Source: Moringa oleifera (lineage: Eukaryota; Streptophyta; Magnoliopsida; Brassicales; Moringaceae). From it: a stretch of DNA of 64,000 bases. Both the position numbers and the translations under genes were made by a program. The stretch's first letter is position 1; each line of letters starts with the position of its first letter. The notes under the pieces are model-generated. The model saw only the letters and a list, made by a program, of their open reading frames with translations. It made no database searches and had not been told where the DNA came from. Below are positions 13,417 to 24,244 of the stretch, piece by piece. Location: NCBI GenBank assembly GCA_021397835.1, contig JAJFZO010000658.1:1619501-1683500 (forward strand), read 5' to 3'.

Positions 13417-14783
13417 TACAAAGCAGCTAAAGTACTCATATAGAAGCATGCATATTAAATTATATTATCTTGTAAATCCAAATCATGCAATTGAATAGAT
13501 GATCAAATATCCATATATGTATTAACATGTTCCAAAAGATTATACACCCATGTTCAATAGACAAACTGCAACGACACTAACCATAGCTGCCTGCGGGAAA
13601 ACACCAAGCGCATGATGCCCGACATTATCATATAATGATAAGCACCACCTTTTCTTTGCGCGTGGAGAATAGTACTCTGCCACAAATTTCCTCCAATATG
13701 CAATACTATTGTCCTATAAAATCAGACGACATGATTAAGAATAGATTTGTATTCTCACTAACAGAAAATCTCACAGCACCAAAAATAACTTCACAAGATT
13801 GTCCAAAAAGCAATGAGGGAATCGTGTCATCAACGAAAAATTGAACTCACAGGGGGCCGCTGCCTCTGATGATATAGGTATTGCATTAACCGACGAGCAC
13901 ATACACCCCCATCAAAGGGGCGCTTCACGGCAGATACTTGCTGCATGCTTTGTTGTTGCAACTGCTGTCTCAACTGCATCTGCTGCTGCTGCTGCAGATG
14001 TGCTCTCTGCAATGGTGGCATGGACTGCAGAAGCTGTTGCTGTTGTCTCAGCCTCTGCTGCTGAAACAAAGCTTGCAACTGTGGATTACGGCCTTGTAGT
14101 TGCATGGAGTCCTGCCTCTGAAGCAACTGCTGTAAAACTTGCTGCTGCAGAATATCTTCCTGCTTGATATCCAAGCGTGGTTTCTTTTGCACTTGGGATA
14201 GATTGTTAGGGTCCTGAATGAAGGATCCAGGAACCCGTGTGCCCACGGGAAGTGAGACTTGACCAGTTTGTGATGTGGGTAATGATGTAGCACTGGAAGC
14301 TCCTTGCTGTTGCTGCTGACCTTGATGCACTTGTTGGACACTTGGATCTTGATGAGAACCCTGCTGGGCTACATTGGATCCATCAACAACCGATGAACCT
14401 GAAATGCTGATATTATTTGATGTAAATGACATGGGTGATGCTGGTAAGCGCATATATGATTCCGTATTGATGCTTGCACTTCTTTGCAAATGGGGACCTC
14501 CAGAAAGTGCTGAATTTGCATCTGTTACCAAGGAGCTCGCCCCAACACTTGGACCTGAGTTTGCCACACTGTTCAACACCGCATTGTTCATGTCCCCAGA
14601 AACCGGACCCAGATTGGGGCGCCCAGTTCCGGGAATTGAATTAGATGAGTTCCCGTAAGATGAGCTCAAGTGTGAGTTAACTACAGCCTGGGACTGCCCA
14701 TCTCCTTGGAAGAAAATTCCAGAACTTGAGGAAGATTGGGTTAATCCTCCAGCCACACGAGAAGGCGCCAAGGGAGGCACCGT
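7673..14783 (-). CDS. SLK2: Transcriptional corepressor SEUSS-like 2
   Basis: Nine coding exons on the minus strand (13851-14783, 13582-13713, 13231-13279, 10556-10770, 10367-10435, 9912-10012, 9549-9642, 9397-9466, 7673-8586) join in phase to about 858 residues. The N-terminal third is Ser/Asn- and Gln-rich (SGIFFQGDGQSQ, LPASPMSFTSNN, repeated Gln runs). A LIM-binding (LDB1-type) domain spans about residues 295-560 (VCARRLMQYLYHQRQRPP, YWRKFVAEYYSPRAKKRWC, CDICGSKSGRGFEATFEVLP, ILSWEFCARRHEELLPRR, GFSKRYVRCLQISEVV). A Gln/Asn/Ser-rich tail ends in SDLDENMGYGWKA. SEUSS-like proteins pair with LEUNIG-type corepressors and DNA-binding factors in the nucleus, controlling embryo and floral development and stress genes. 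The start is odd: the family start position reads ACG GTG CCT, and the next in-frame ATG encodes residue 65. The coordinate given takes the ACG as residue 1. Intron 3 is about 2.5 kb long and carries a transposon remnant. Confidence 0.93.
11705..12797. mobile_element. Degenerate DNA-transposon remnant in SLK2 intron 3
   Basis: The ends are imperfect inverted repeats. The left end reads CTAGGGCAGGTGCACGGC at 11705, and the right end, read on the minus strand from 12797, reads CTAGGGGCGGCTGCATC. Inside the termini are further matching pieces (TTTGGTTGG and TTTTAGTTAGG, then GGTGGGG and GGGTGGGC, then GTTAGCCC and GGGCTAAA). The GC-rich tip followed by an AT-rich body resembles nonautonomous hAT-like elements. 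No transposase frame survives. GGCTA flanks both sides and could be part of a target duplication, but it overlaps the termini, so it is weak evidence. Long T and G runs sit at about 11734-11770. Confidence 0.45.
13386..13416. repeat. (AT)n microsatellite in SLK2 intron 3
   Basis: An uninterrupted AT dinucleotide run of about 14 units lies close to the exon 3 side of intron 3. It is simple-sequence DNA with no assigned function. Confidence 0.85.
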
Positions 14784-16420
14784 CCCCTGGTGGCCGGAGT
14801 CTAAGTAACTCTCCAGAGCCAGGCCTGACTAATTTTTATGGTAACAAATACACAACCCCCTTAATATCAAAGAAATACAAAGCCCATGCAATAAAAGCAA
14901 GCTCACAAACAGTTTAAAAATACAACACTTATACTAGAATCCCTGCTTCACCAGCCAAACAAATTACAAATCTGAACTCTGCTATCACTATTGTCACCGA
15001 TATTACACATCTACAAGCTCTTGTGTAACCAAATGATGTGCAATGTTAATGATCGGTTTCAGCTTTCAACAAATTGTTGTAGGGATCTAAACAGAGTTCA
15101 ATAAACAAAGCAAACAACAAAATTAGAAGTCGGAAAACATCAGTCAGGGAAGAAGAAAAGTATAAACTTTTTCCAGGGTAACTGTCCACAGAAATAAATG
15201 ACTGAAACATAGTAGCAGAAGTAAAATCATTCCCAGCTTAGACCTCAAACATCAGATACAAAATTTCGGGGCTATACCCCAAAAGCCCTAATTTTCAACT
15301 ACACTAGCTAAAAACAGCACCGTTGGTGCCAAGCTAAACTCCAGAATTTCTGCGCAATACAGAAACCATAGTTCAATCGATTCACACAACTCAAAATTTA
15401 GGTGTTAATCCATATTAGTTTCGAATTAATCATACACATTGAGAACCAGAAACTTTAATCAAGCTCCAATCGGATATGGTGTTGCACAAAATTCCAAACG
15501 TAAAATATGCGAAAGACAAGGAAAATCTAAAGAAAATAGTTATTTAAGAGACTTAATAGCAAAGCTAAACAAAAAGATCAGGAAATAGACTAGCACTAGG
15601 AATCCTAGAAACAAAAGACTTCTCAGGTAAAACAGTGAGCTTTCAAAGTTCTGAGATCGATCGCCACAGATTAAAAGCATCACAAAATCTAATAAATTGA
15701 AGCAGATATTAAGCAAAAGAAGCTCGGAACCAAAAAAAATTTTAAAAAAAAAAGATAATAGACAAACAACCAAGAGAAGCTACTAACCTCAAAATCGCTA
15801 GTGGAAAAAGCGAAACGTTGCCTTTTTTTCTCTCTTAATTTAGAAACTGAAACCGTAAAGCAAGAGTCCGAGGAGACTGTTTATATACCTAGCGGGAATT
15901 GCATAGAATGAGTGACCGGCTGCAGTTGTAACTAGCCCTATATGACCGACGGTCTCCGGTGAAAAGCATGACACGTGTCAGGAAAATGATTGCTTAACGT
16001 AGTCGGTGTTAGATCTCGCGGTGGCGAAGCGAGCTCGTAGCCCACGTGGGAAAATCTTATTCGTTCCTCTCTTTGCTGCCTATAATAGATGATGAAGATT
16101 TTATCTAGGTAGGTTTCTTTGAAGAAGATATGATTCTGTACAATCACATCTAACTTCAGATCTTGCACCCCGCAGTGCCACATCATTGAGGACGCATGTT
16201 TTGCGTTGAAAACAAGAGTAACTATGACATTAGAAAGAAATTTTCCTGATTTGCCCATCCTGATTGCGTATCGCACGATCAGCTTCAGATGTGAATACAC
16301 ACGCAATTGGCTCTCATTTTTAAACTTATAGGTCGAATTAAAGGACTAGAACACATCGGAAGGTTGCCACGTGTCCCTGAAACACACGATAAAAGCAAGG
16401 CCTCGTCTGGCTACTAACGG
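14784..16420 (-). promoter_or_regulatory. SLK2 5' UTR, 5' UTR intron and promoter
   Basis: On the minus strand, the exon carrying the first SLK2 codons begins at 14828 after an AAAAATTAG acceptor. A strong donor (TTTTGAG then GTTAGTAG) lies at 15788. This implies a 5' UTR intron of about 960 bases and an upstream noncoding exon from 15788 to roughly 15880. Joining the two exons gives no ATG in the SLK2 frame. Upstream, G-box type CACGTG cores occur near 15971, 16041 and 16367, suggesting control by bZIP or bHLH factors. The intron part reappears at 31985-32870. Confidence 0.55.
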
Positions 16421-18905
16421 GTGAGCATCAAATACTTCCACGTAAGAGTTTAATTTCTACATTTAACCCACTAACAATTGCCGTCCTTTCACTATTTGTA
16501 TTGACATTTTAATTTAAAAATATGATATTTATTTATTTACATAAATAATTAATTTTATATCATCACTTTAAAAAATGCACGTATAAATTGTATTAAAAAA
16601 TTATAAATTACTAAAATAACATTTTATATATTATAAAAATATACAAATATAGTATAATAGTTATTTATTTGAATTAATAACGATCAAAATGTATAAAATT
16701 AAACATTATCTCATTTATATAATACTTAAATTAATGTAGATATATTTATAAATAGTTATCTTATATATGTTCTTAATGATATCAATATATAATATAGCTA
16801 TTTGTTTATTTATTTAAAATATATTTGTTTAACTGGAATTGTACGTTTTTTAACAAATTGGATTTCCGGCATGAAAATTTAAAAGGGACTTGTTTAAGAT
16901 CCAAGCTCAATTAATTAGGAGGCTTTTAATTAGGGTAAAGGGTCAATCAAAGAGGTAGAGTGGATGGCATTTAACAAATAGGCACGAAAATCAAAAGTAA
17001 ATATAAATAAATCAATGGGTCAACCTGTGTTAAAAATTAAAAAGGTATAGTTTAAAATAATTAGTAATTTCAATATAGTAATCAATGTGAATGAGGCAAT
17101 TAGTTTATTAATAATAAAAAGATTAGGGTCATTTTGTCATTATTTATAGGTAATTGTCCTACTATATTAACTTATCTAATCCCTGTGGGTCGTAACTAAT
17201 TAAAAGGTTTTAATATTCCAAGCATGTCTCCTCCTCAGTTTAAAATAATCTCCAATGGAAGCATCTTTGAAAGCCCTTTAAAAAAAAAAACAAAAAAAAT
17301 TATTATTCTTTGTGTATTTTGCATATCTGTGAAAATTTCTATCCGACGTCTGGCACGGCTATCGACGGTGTTTGCAGCTGAACCGTTGGATTGACTTGCA
17401 CTTTTACCATCATTAATGTTTTTGATCAAGTTTGATTTCAATTTGTTATGCCATTATGTTTTTTAATGAATCATTTATTTTTAATGTATTTGCTTTTATT
17501 AAATAACAAAAGTAACTAACTATTTTAGACCATAAAAAATAAAATAACTTTGGATTGACTAATCTAACATCCAAGTAAAGCCCATTAAAACATGAGGGCT
17601 TTGCTTCTGTTTTTATGGCTTTTTTAATTGTTAAAATACATTTATATATTTGATTTAAAAATAATAATGGCTTGAAAATGGCTTCAAATTTTCTAAGCCA
17701 TTGGATCTAGGACCTTAATCCAATAAAGTTTTGGGCAGAGATATTAGAAAAAAAAAAGTTATACTATTGGGTAAAAGGTCTGTAGAGCCTATGAGTTGGT
17801 TGGCATATTTTCTAGGAATTTGATTGGCTGTTAACTTGACTGCTTTTGTGTTTTGCATGAATTGAACATCTAAACTTTATCTTCATTATTTGTTGGTCTT
17901 AGTAAATCTTTGGACTCTGAAAGAAAGTGAACACTTCAGATTTTTAAGAGAGAGCCTCTAGTATCCACCAAGGATACCCTTCTCTTAATCTTAGCAGCAA
18001 CCATGGGATGACTAACAACGGACTTTTCAATTTAAATGATTCTGTACATGGATAGGACTCACATCATAGCGCCTTATGCTACGTGATAAATTTTACAGGC
18101 GACACTAAGGGATCAGATAAGTCTTAGCAAATTTTTATCATGCCACCTGATATTTTAGATATTCTGAAGGAGGACTTGGCTTGGGCGATATATATTCTAT
18201 GGCACAATATTAATGCTGTAGCTGCAGTATAGTCCACTAGTGATCTTTTCTCATTTGAGCTAAAAGCTTGAAAGATTACAAGTTGGTTTATATTAATTTT
18301 GATAAAATTAGTTTTAATACTTAGAGTATTGTTTTCTTAATGAGACTAGAGATAAATGTTCAATTTGTATGGATTTGAAATAAATTCAATATTCAATTTT
18401 TATCGGTTAATTAACTCAAACTACGAAAGGCAACATGAGGTCTTTTATTTCTTCGTGTAAGCCAGTATGGTAGATTAGTTATGCAATTTGAGTACTACAT
18501 TCTTAGTTTGATCCACCGGTTGGCACTTAGAGTATCGCTTTCTAAATGACATTAGAGATGAATATTGAGACCTACATGAATGATTTAGTGCCATAAATGA
18601 TTTTTGAAAAACTATTGTGTACATTAAAGTTATATTACCTTACGAAGAGCATTTATCTTCCCACAGTTAACCTTATTAGCTCCTAACTCAGGACTCAAAC
18701 CAAATAAGAAGCTTGTAATTGTTTTGATATACTAGAGTTGGAGGAATCATGAAACTTAAATCTTAAGATAAGGTGTAGAGCTATGATTTGGAATTGAAAC
18801 TGTAAGTGCATAATATGTCCTTATTGTTAAAAGAATGAGCTCTCTGAAGATCATATTATTGAATCTTAAATTAGTTATAGTATTCTTCGCCAAAAAATAA
18901 AGGAC
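14885..18905. repeat. Segmental duplication, copy A (SLK2 5' region plus CCB2 fragment)
   Basis: This block matches 31985-36505 in the same orientation. Shared landmarks include ACAAACAGTTTA and CCCTGCTTCACCA (14.9 and 32.0 kb), the SLK2 5' UTR intron (to about 15790 and 32860), TTAATTTCTACATTT followed by CTAACAATTGCCGTC (16.45 and 32.92 kb), and the CCB2-derived end. The copies differ by many substitutions and by large deletions. Copy B lacks the SLK2 5' exon and promoter (about 15790-16415), while copy A lacks CCB2 exons 1-3. The match was made by eye, so percent identity is not stated. Confidence 0.85.
17760..18905 (+). pseudogene. CCB2 pseudogene fragment A
   Basis: Sequence from about 17770 onwards matches intron 3 of the intact CCB2 gene (for example CTATGAGTTGGTTGGCATA). 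At 18099-18226 lies a decayed copy of exon 4, still reading CTGAAGGAGGACTTGGCTTG but with the start of the exon shortened and stop codons in the frame. It continues through the exon 4 donor region (GCAGTATAGTCC) and then jumps to the 3' end and flank, including CTTGTATGGATTTGAAATAA at about 18364-18386. Exons 1-3, 5 and nearly all of 6 are missing. It cannot encode the protein. Confidence 0.85.
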
Positions 18906-20860
18906 GAAAAAAGAGAAGTGATGCTACCTGAAAATATCAAATAGGAAGAATAACCAAATATAAGTGAAGCTTTAGGTAAAGAGGATGAATAGATAACCTG
19001 GTAAGGAATCTGCAAAATGAAGATGCTATCAAGAGGCATCACTAGGTAATTGGAGTACCCTCTGACGTTTAAATTAGTAAACAAATAAATAGAGTATTTG
19101 CTTGATAATGTGAAATAGCTCTCCTTTAACCATACCTAAGGCCTCGACTATATATTTGAAACGTAAGGTATGTTCGTCATTTTACCATCAGTATGGCTTG
19201 TCCTTGTCTAGGTATGTGAGATACCAATTTATCCTTTGTTTAGCTTTTTGTTACCTTAAAATCTCTTGCATACTTATCGATCTTAAGGTATGTAAATTTT
19301 TAGTTGACTTGTTGATCATACTTTATCATCTCAGTGTGTCCTTTATTGATAATTAATTCTTTAAGTTTATTGTCCGATGTGATGTCTTGTAAAGCGTGCT
19401 CCTTAATAGGTTCGGTCGAGTCTAAATCCTTTATTACAGGTTTAGTCTTTTAGTAGAAGTGATATCATGAGAAATCCCTCACTCTTTGATTAAATGAGTC
19501 AATTTAGCGTATTTCGATACGAAGGAGTCGTTCATTTGTGGAGATTGATGGGTTCGTTTGCTTCCCAAACTTTACTGGTCCCTTTGCTTGTGGGGCCCTT
19601 CAAGTCCGCTCACTTCGAATCGAAACTCTATGGGTTTGCTTGTTTGACAAACCTTCTAGGTCCACTCACTTGTGGAACACCACGCCATTGTCTTTTTCTA
19701 TGTGCTTTCTTTCTTCTAGTTTATTCACATATCCTCTGTGGTTTTGAGATGTTTATGAACTCACCTTTGGTGGCTTTTTTCTTACCCTGTAACGTTTGAT
19801 TGATGGTGATCACCTTTGTCTCTTTAGTTACTAAGCAAACCTTTTCGGGTTCCCTGAGTAAGGGTGCACCACATCAGATGCATCGAACCTTACGTTGAGC
19901 CTTTTTCAAATCTTTTGGCTAGAATATGCCATGTGTCAATTTACCCAAATTTCTACCAAGTTGTTGTTTCGATTCTTGCATTAGTGGGTTTTTTTTTTTT
20001 TTGGAATTCTTGAGTGTGCCACGTGTCAAGTCTAGATAAGGCATCTAAATTAACAAATATACCCCATTTTGTTTTTTTTTTTCATTTTCTTCCTCATTCC
20101 CTCATTTTGTCTTTCTCTTCTTTGGTAAGGTTTTTTTTTTCTTCTTTTTTTTTCTTGTCATAATGGCCGAGTCTTTTGCTATTACCTCCCTCTCTTCTTT
20201 GGTCGCCCTCTCTCATTTTCGTTCCTTGCGTTATAGTCACAGGTCAAGCGAGTTCCTATCGATTTATCTCTCGTCGACACAAGATATGGCTTGTGACTTC
20301 TGCTCGCACTGCTTTTGTGTCTATGAGTAATCCTTAGTCACTTGTATAAGTCTTCTATATCCCTCTTTCATGTGGGATTTGTGTTTTTATTTTCGTATTT
20401 CTCCTATCCAACTAACCCTTAAAAGTCGATATGTTATTCTAAGGTACTTAAGAGCAATAATAATGGCTAGATTTGACTATTTCCTAATCGATATCTTTGC
20501 CAAAATGTTATGTCTGAAACCTTCACTTCCAAGGTGGTATTACTTTTATGCTTGCCTTGGTAGGAGACTCTTAGGCCCCTGTGCTCATGATTTAACATTG
20601 AGAATAAAAAGTTCTTTTTCGTGTCTTGGGATGGCCTCCTTGAGTTTGCATTTGAGTGGGGGACCGATCCTTTCTTTGGTAAGGCACTTTATCTTTTCGA
20701 CCCATGCAGGCATGAGGTTTTTGAATGCTACTGTAACAATCCCGCCATCGACCTTTAGTGAAACGACACAAGAAATACCTTAATCAAGGTTCTTAGGCTC
20801 TCTCCTAGGTTAACTAGCCTTAATCTCTTAGTTCTTCTTGTCCATTCTCTATCCTTTTTT
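18906..20860. other. Decayed repeat-like DNA without intact genes
   Basis: No intact gene is seen. Around 19545-19685 two imperfect copies of a roughly 85-base unit occur (GGTTCGTTTGCTTCCCAAAC and GGGTTTGCTTGTTTGACAAA, each followed by GGTCC and CTTGTGG). Around 20155-20780 there are several short, interrupted frames. One includes WYYFYACLGRRLLG, which faintly recalls a gag-like protein of plant retrotransposons, but I cannot support a family call. The low-complexity T runs at 19989-20003 and 20120-20155 add to the impression of an old, decayed element. Confidence 0.35.
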
Positions 20861-21890
20861 TCCCTTTTTACATAATGTCATCGATAATGCATATAAACTC
20901 TTCAATTGAGACTTTTGGCAAATGAATGCTCATTGTTCATGTAATTTCTTTTATCTTAACTTTTTCTTGTGATTTTTCAAGTACACAGTCTATATATATT
21001 ATCGGTGATATTATGAAAAGCCAAAATTATAAGATAATATTTCTAAGATAAGTACCAAAAATTCAAGAGAAAAAATGCTAAAAGAACAAGTTACTTAAAG
21101 AAAAAGAAAAAAACCAAAAAAATAAAAAAAAAATTAAGGAGGAAAGTATAAGTAGAATATACACCAACTCTAATATTCCTCATAATAATCGCGTAGACTA
21201 TGTGAATGAAAAAGTTGTTAGGTATGAAAAAGTTAGAGAAGTTATAGATACCATAAAAAACCAAAACTAGTAAAATAATATTGCAAGATCAATTATTCAA
21301 TTAAATTTCTTAACCAAAAAGTTGAAGACTTAGAGTTGATCAATCTTGAGTGGCTATAAGATTTTTCACTTGATATAGTGAAAAATAAACATTTGAAGTT
21401 AGTAATATTAGGTTTAAAGAGAGTAGATTGTATATGCTTTTTATCTCTTAAACATACTGCATTTTCAATCGACATAAATGCTGGTTTCATAGTAGTACGT
21501 CTTAGTTGGATTCCCCTTTCAACTATTGCCTGAATAAGTGTAGATGTAACTTTTGAATGGAATTCATATTTGGATATTATTTCAAAAGATTTATTTGCAC
21601 ATTTTTAAGTAATTCGACGAAATCTTAATTAAGTGACCAATATTTAGTTCAAGTAGGAACGTAACATGCTTGAGAGATAATAGCTGTGTACATTGTACAT
21701 TCCTCAACCCCAATATTTTCACGTCCAACAAAAGATTTCTTTCCTACATTAAGTGGAACATTTCGTAACCGTTCAAAATTGCCCAAAGTCTTTAACTTTA
21801 TCGTTAAGAATTTAATAACTCGTCCTACAACATTATTTTATTAACCTCGATTTTTTATGGTATTTACAATATCATAAACTTTTATGTACC

Positions 21891-21893
21891 TAA
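21891..21893. repeat. Target site duplication (TAA), left copy
   Basis: TAA immediately precedes the element terminus GGCCGTCTCCAAC. The same three bases follow the right terminus at 26095-26097. A three-base TAA/TTA duplication is characteristic of the PIF/Harbinger superfamily. Confidence 0.8.
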
Positions 21894-22462
21894 GGCCGTC
21901 TCCAACGAGACGGTAAAACGGCATTTTGCCGTCAAAAATATAGTGAAATCGTCTCCAACGAGACGATAAATTGGTTTTTTCAATTTGGTGCAGTTATAGT
22001 GCTGCACCAAATTGGTGAAATCTTAATTTTTTTTTTTACAAATTACTTTTTTAAAGGTTTTGAATCAAATATATTTTTGATCAATAACTTAATAAATAAA
22101 TGATATTATTAGAAAAAAATTATACCATTAAGAATATCTCATCAAGATCTTCAAAATAAGACCAATATTCAATATATAATTTTGTTTTATTTAAATTATT
22201 ATTAATAATAATTTATTTAATTAATAATAAAATTATATATATTATTAACATTATTATTTAAAAATATATGAAAATTTAAAATAATTTATAATTTATGATA
22301 TAATTTAAATTTTTGCATGAACATGATAAAAATAAATTTTTTTCAATTGATAACACAATACAATAAATATAACAATATATTAACGATTACAACTTAAACT
22401 AAAATTACAACATTAATTAAAATTAGAATACTTTAACAATAACAAACTAACCTTAGAACTAT

Positions 22463-23562
22463 TTAAAATGTGGGAAAGTCATCTCCACTTCCTCCTACAC
22501 CACCAAAATATTGATAAAAAGGATTAAATGATCCACTAACTCCTTCAAATTGGTGATCTCGACCTCGTTTTACATAAATTTTCATTTCCTCATTTCGAAT
22601 AACTTCACGTAATATCGAATCTTTTATAGAATCAATATCTTTCTCTAAAATCTTGTTTTCCTCTCTTTGTTCTCGTAATTCTAGCTTTTTTGCCTCATTT
22701 TGAGCTCGTAAAAGTTGGAGCTCAACATTCTTTTGGAGTAGTAATTGCGCTTCTTGCATAGAGACACCGTTTCCTTGGATAATTTCTTTCAGTTTATCTG
22801 TTTCTTCCTTCATAGATTTGAAATATTCTTTGAACTCTTCATTTTGTTTTTTCTTCATTTTCTCTTTGTTCCTCCCAGCAGGACGTTGAGATTCAGTATT
22901 ATCATTATACAAATCCTCATCTTCAAAATCATCATTTAAATCAATACAAAATAATGACGAACCTATGGACTTTGATGAGTTGGATTCTGAATGAGATGCG
23001 TTGTTGTGATTCGGTCTTTTCTTACAGATAATAGTTTGATTGGGATCAGCATCAGCAAATTTCTCAATATTTTTAAGAATAGGCCACACATGATCAAATT
23101 TGAAACCTCTTTTGAAAGTCGAATCTTCTGCTAGTAAAAATTTGACTTTATCTAACTGCAAGACACCATTAAATAAATAATGTGAACATACAAAAATTTT
23201 ACTAAATTCAGTAAAAAAAATAGAATAAGTACTTACAATATCTTGCTCCGAAGCACCACTTGGATTCAAATTTTCAATTTGATGAATACATCCTCGTAAC
23301 TTGGCAACAGCTGCCATGATCGTTTGCATTCATGTTTGTAGAGATCTCCTCGGTCGAACATTTGTAATGTGTGCTGGTAAAGCTTTATGATATTCTTCTT
23401 CAATACGAGACCAAAATTGAAGAGTTGATTGATTTGTGCCAATAATCGCATTTTGAGAAATATCAAGATAAATATGGCATAAAAGTCGACTTCATCGTTA
23501 GAATATGAAGCAGTACGTACACTACTTTGAGTTTTTTGCCCTAACTTTGAACTTGAAGACAT
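22463..23562 (-). pseudogene. Harbinger Myb/SANT-like protein gene, broken
   Basis: Reading leftwards from an ATG at 23562, the product begins MSSSSKLGQK and runs into a Myb/SANT-like region (RTASYSNDE, then in the next frame STLQFWSRIEEEYHKALPAH). It passes a stop just before the Met at 23329, then continues through MAAVAKLRGCIHQIENLNPSGASEQDI. A normal intron follows (GTAAGTACTT to GTGTCTTGCAG, about 23157-23235) which happens to be open in frame. The C-terminal part has a coiled coil (KEEF to EKDIDSIKD) and ends in FGGVGGSGDDFPTF. This architecture belongs to the partner protein that assists Harbinger transposases in DNA binding and nuclear entry. A frameshift near 23460-23490 and a CGA-to-TGA type stop at the SLQT/MQTIM boundary disable it. 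Confidence 0.85.
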
Positions 23563-23700
23563 AGTTAAAATAGTGTAAGCTTTAATCTTGCAAGAGGTTT
23601 TGAAAATATAATATGAGAAATCTCTTGATTTTAAACATAACAATTCACTACCTATTTATACAATTAGTAGAGTGTACAATAATTTATAAATATTATTTTG

Positions 23701-24150
23701 TGACAAACATTGGATATTGTGTGATTTAAAATGAACGATTTAGATCGAATTGCTTTTTTCATCCAACGGTTTGTACAAGATACGTTGTATATTGTCACAT
23801 GCCTTATAGTGTATGACAGACATTGGATATTGTGTGATTTGAAATGAACGGTTTAGATTGAATTGCTTTTTTCATCCAACGGTTCGTACAAGATATGTTG
23901 TATATTGTCACATGCCTTATAGTGTATAACATACATTGGATATTGTGTGATTTGAAATGAACGGTTTAGATTGAATTGCTTTTTTCATCCAACAGTTCGT
24001 ACAAGATATGTTGTATATTGTCACATGCCTTATAGTGTATGACATACATTAGATATTGTGTGATTTGAAATGAACAGTTTAAATTGAATTGCTTTTTTCA
24101 TCCAACGGTTCGTACAAGATATGTTGTATATTGTCACATGCCTTTATTTT
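23701..24150. repeat. Four tandem ~115-bp repeats between the divergent Harbinger genes
   Basis: Four near-identical units each read ACATTGGATATTGTGTGATT, then TGAACGGTTTAGATTGAATT, CATCCAACGG and TATTGTCACATGCCTT, with a few substitutions. Units begin near 23701, 23815, 23930 and 24045. They fill the space between the start of the Myb-like gene (23562) and the transposase ATG (24245), which is the promoter region of both genes. Many plant transposons carry repeated transposase-binding motifs, but these are usually subterminal. Function here is inference. Confidence 0.9.
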
Positions 24151-24244
24151 TATCTATAAAAGACCTTGGATGTCACCATCTATTTTGTTATTCAACACTT
24201 TCTCTATATTGTTAGTTAACCGTCCATAAATATTACAAGCAACT

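Noticed and set aside
13830..14780. Reading SLK2 exon 1 as an open frame ending in VSSIFR
   Set aside because: The last residues lie past a GTGAGT donor at 13850-13849; conserved residues resume at the next exon (13713), so the end is intron read-through.
19494..20783. Possible retrotransposon gag gene
   Set aside because: Only short interrupted frames with a faint resemblance; no LTR pair, protease, integrase or polymerase motifs were found nearby.
23701..24150. CRISPR-like array
   Set aside because: The units are contiguous with no unique spacers, and the DNA is a plant nuclear transposon; this is a simple tandem repeat.
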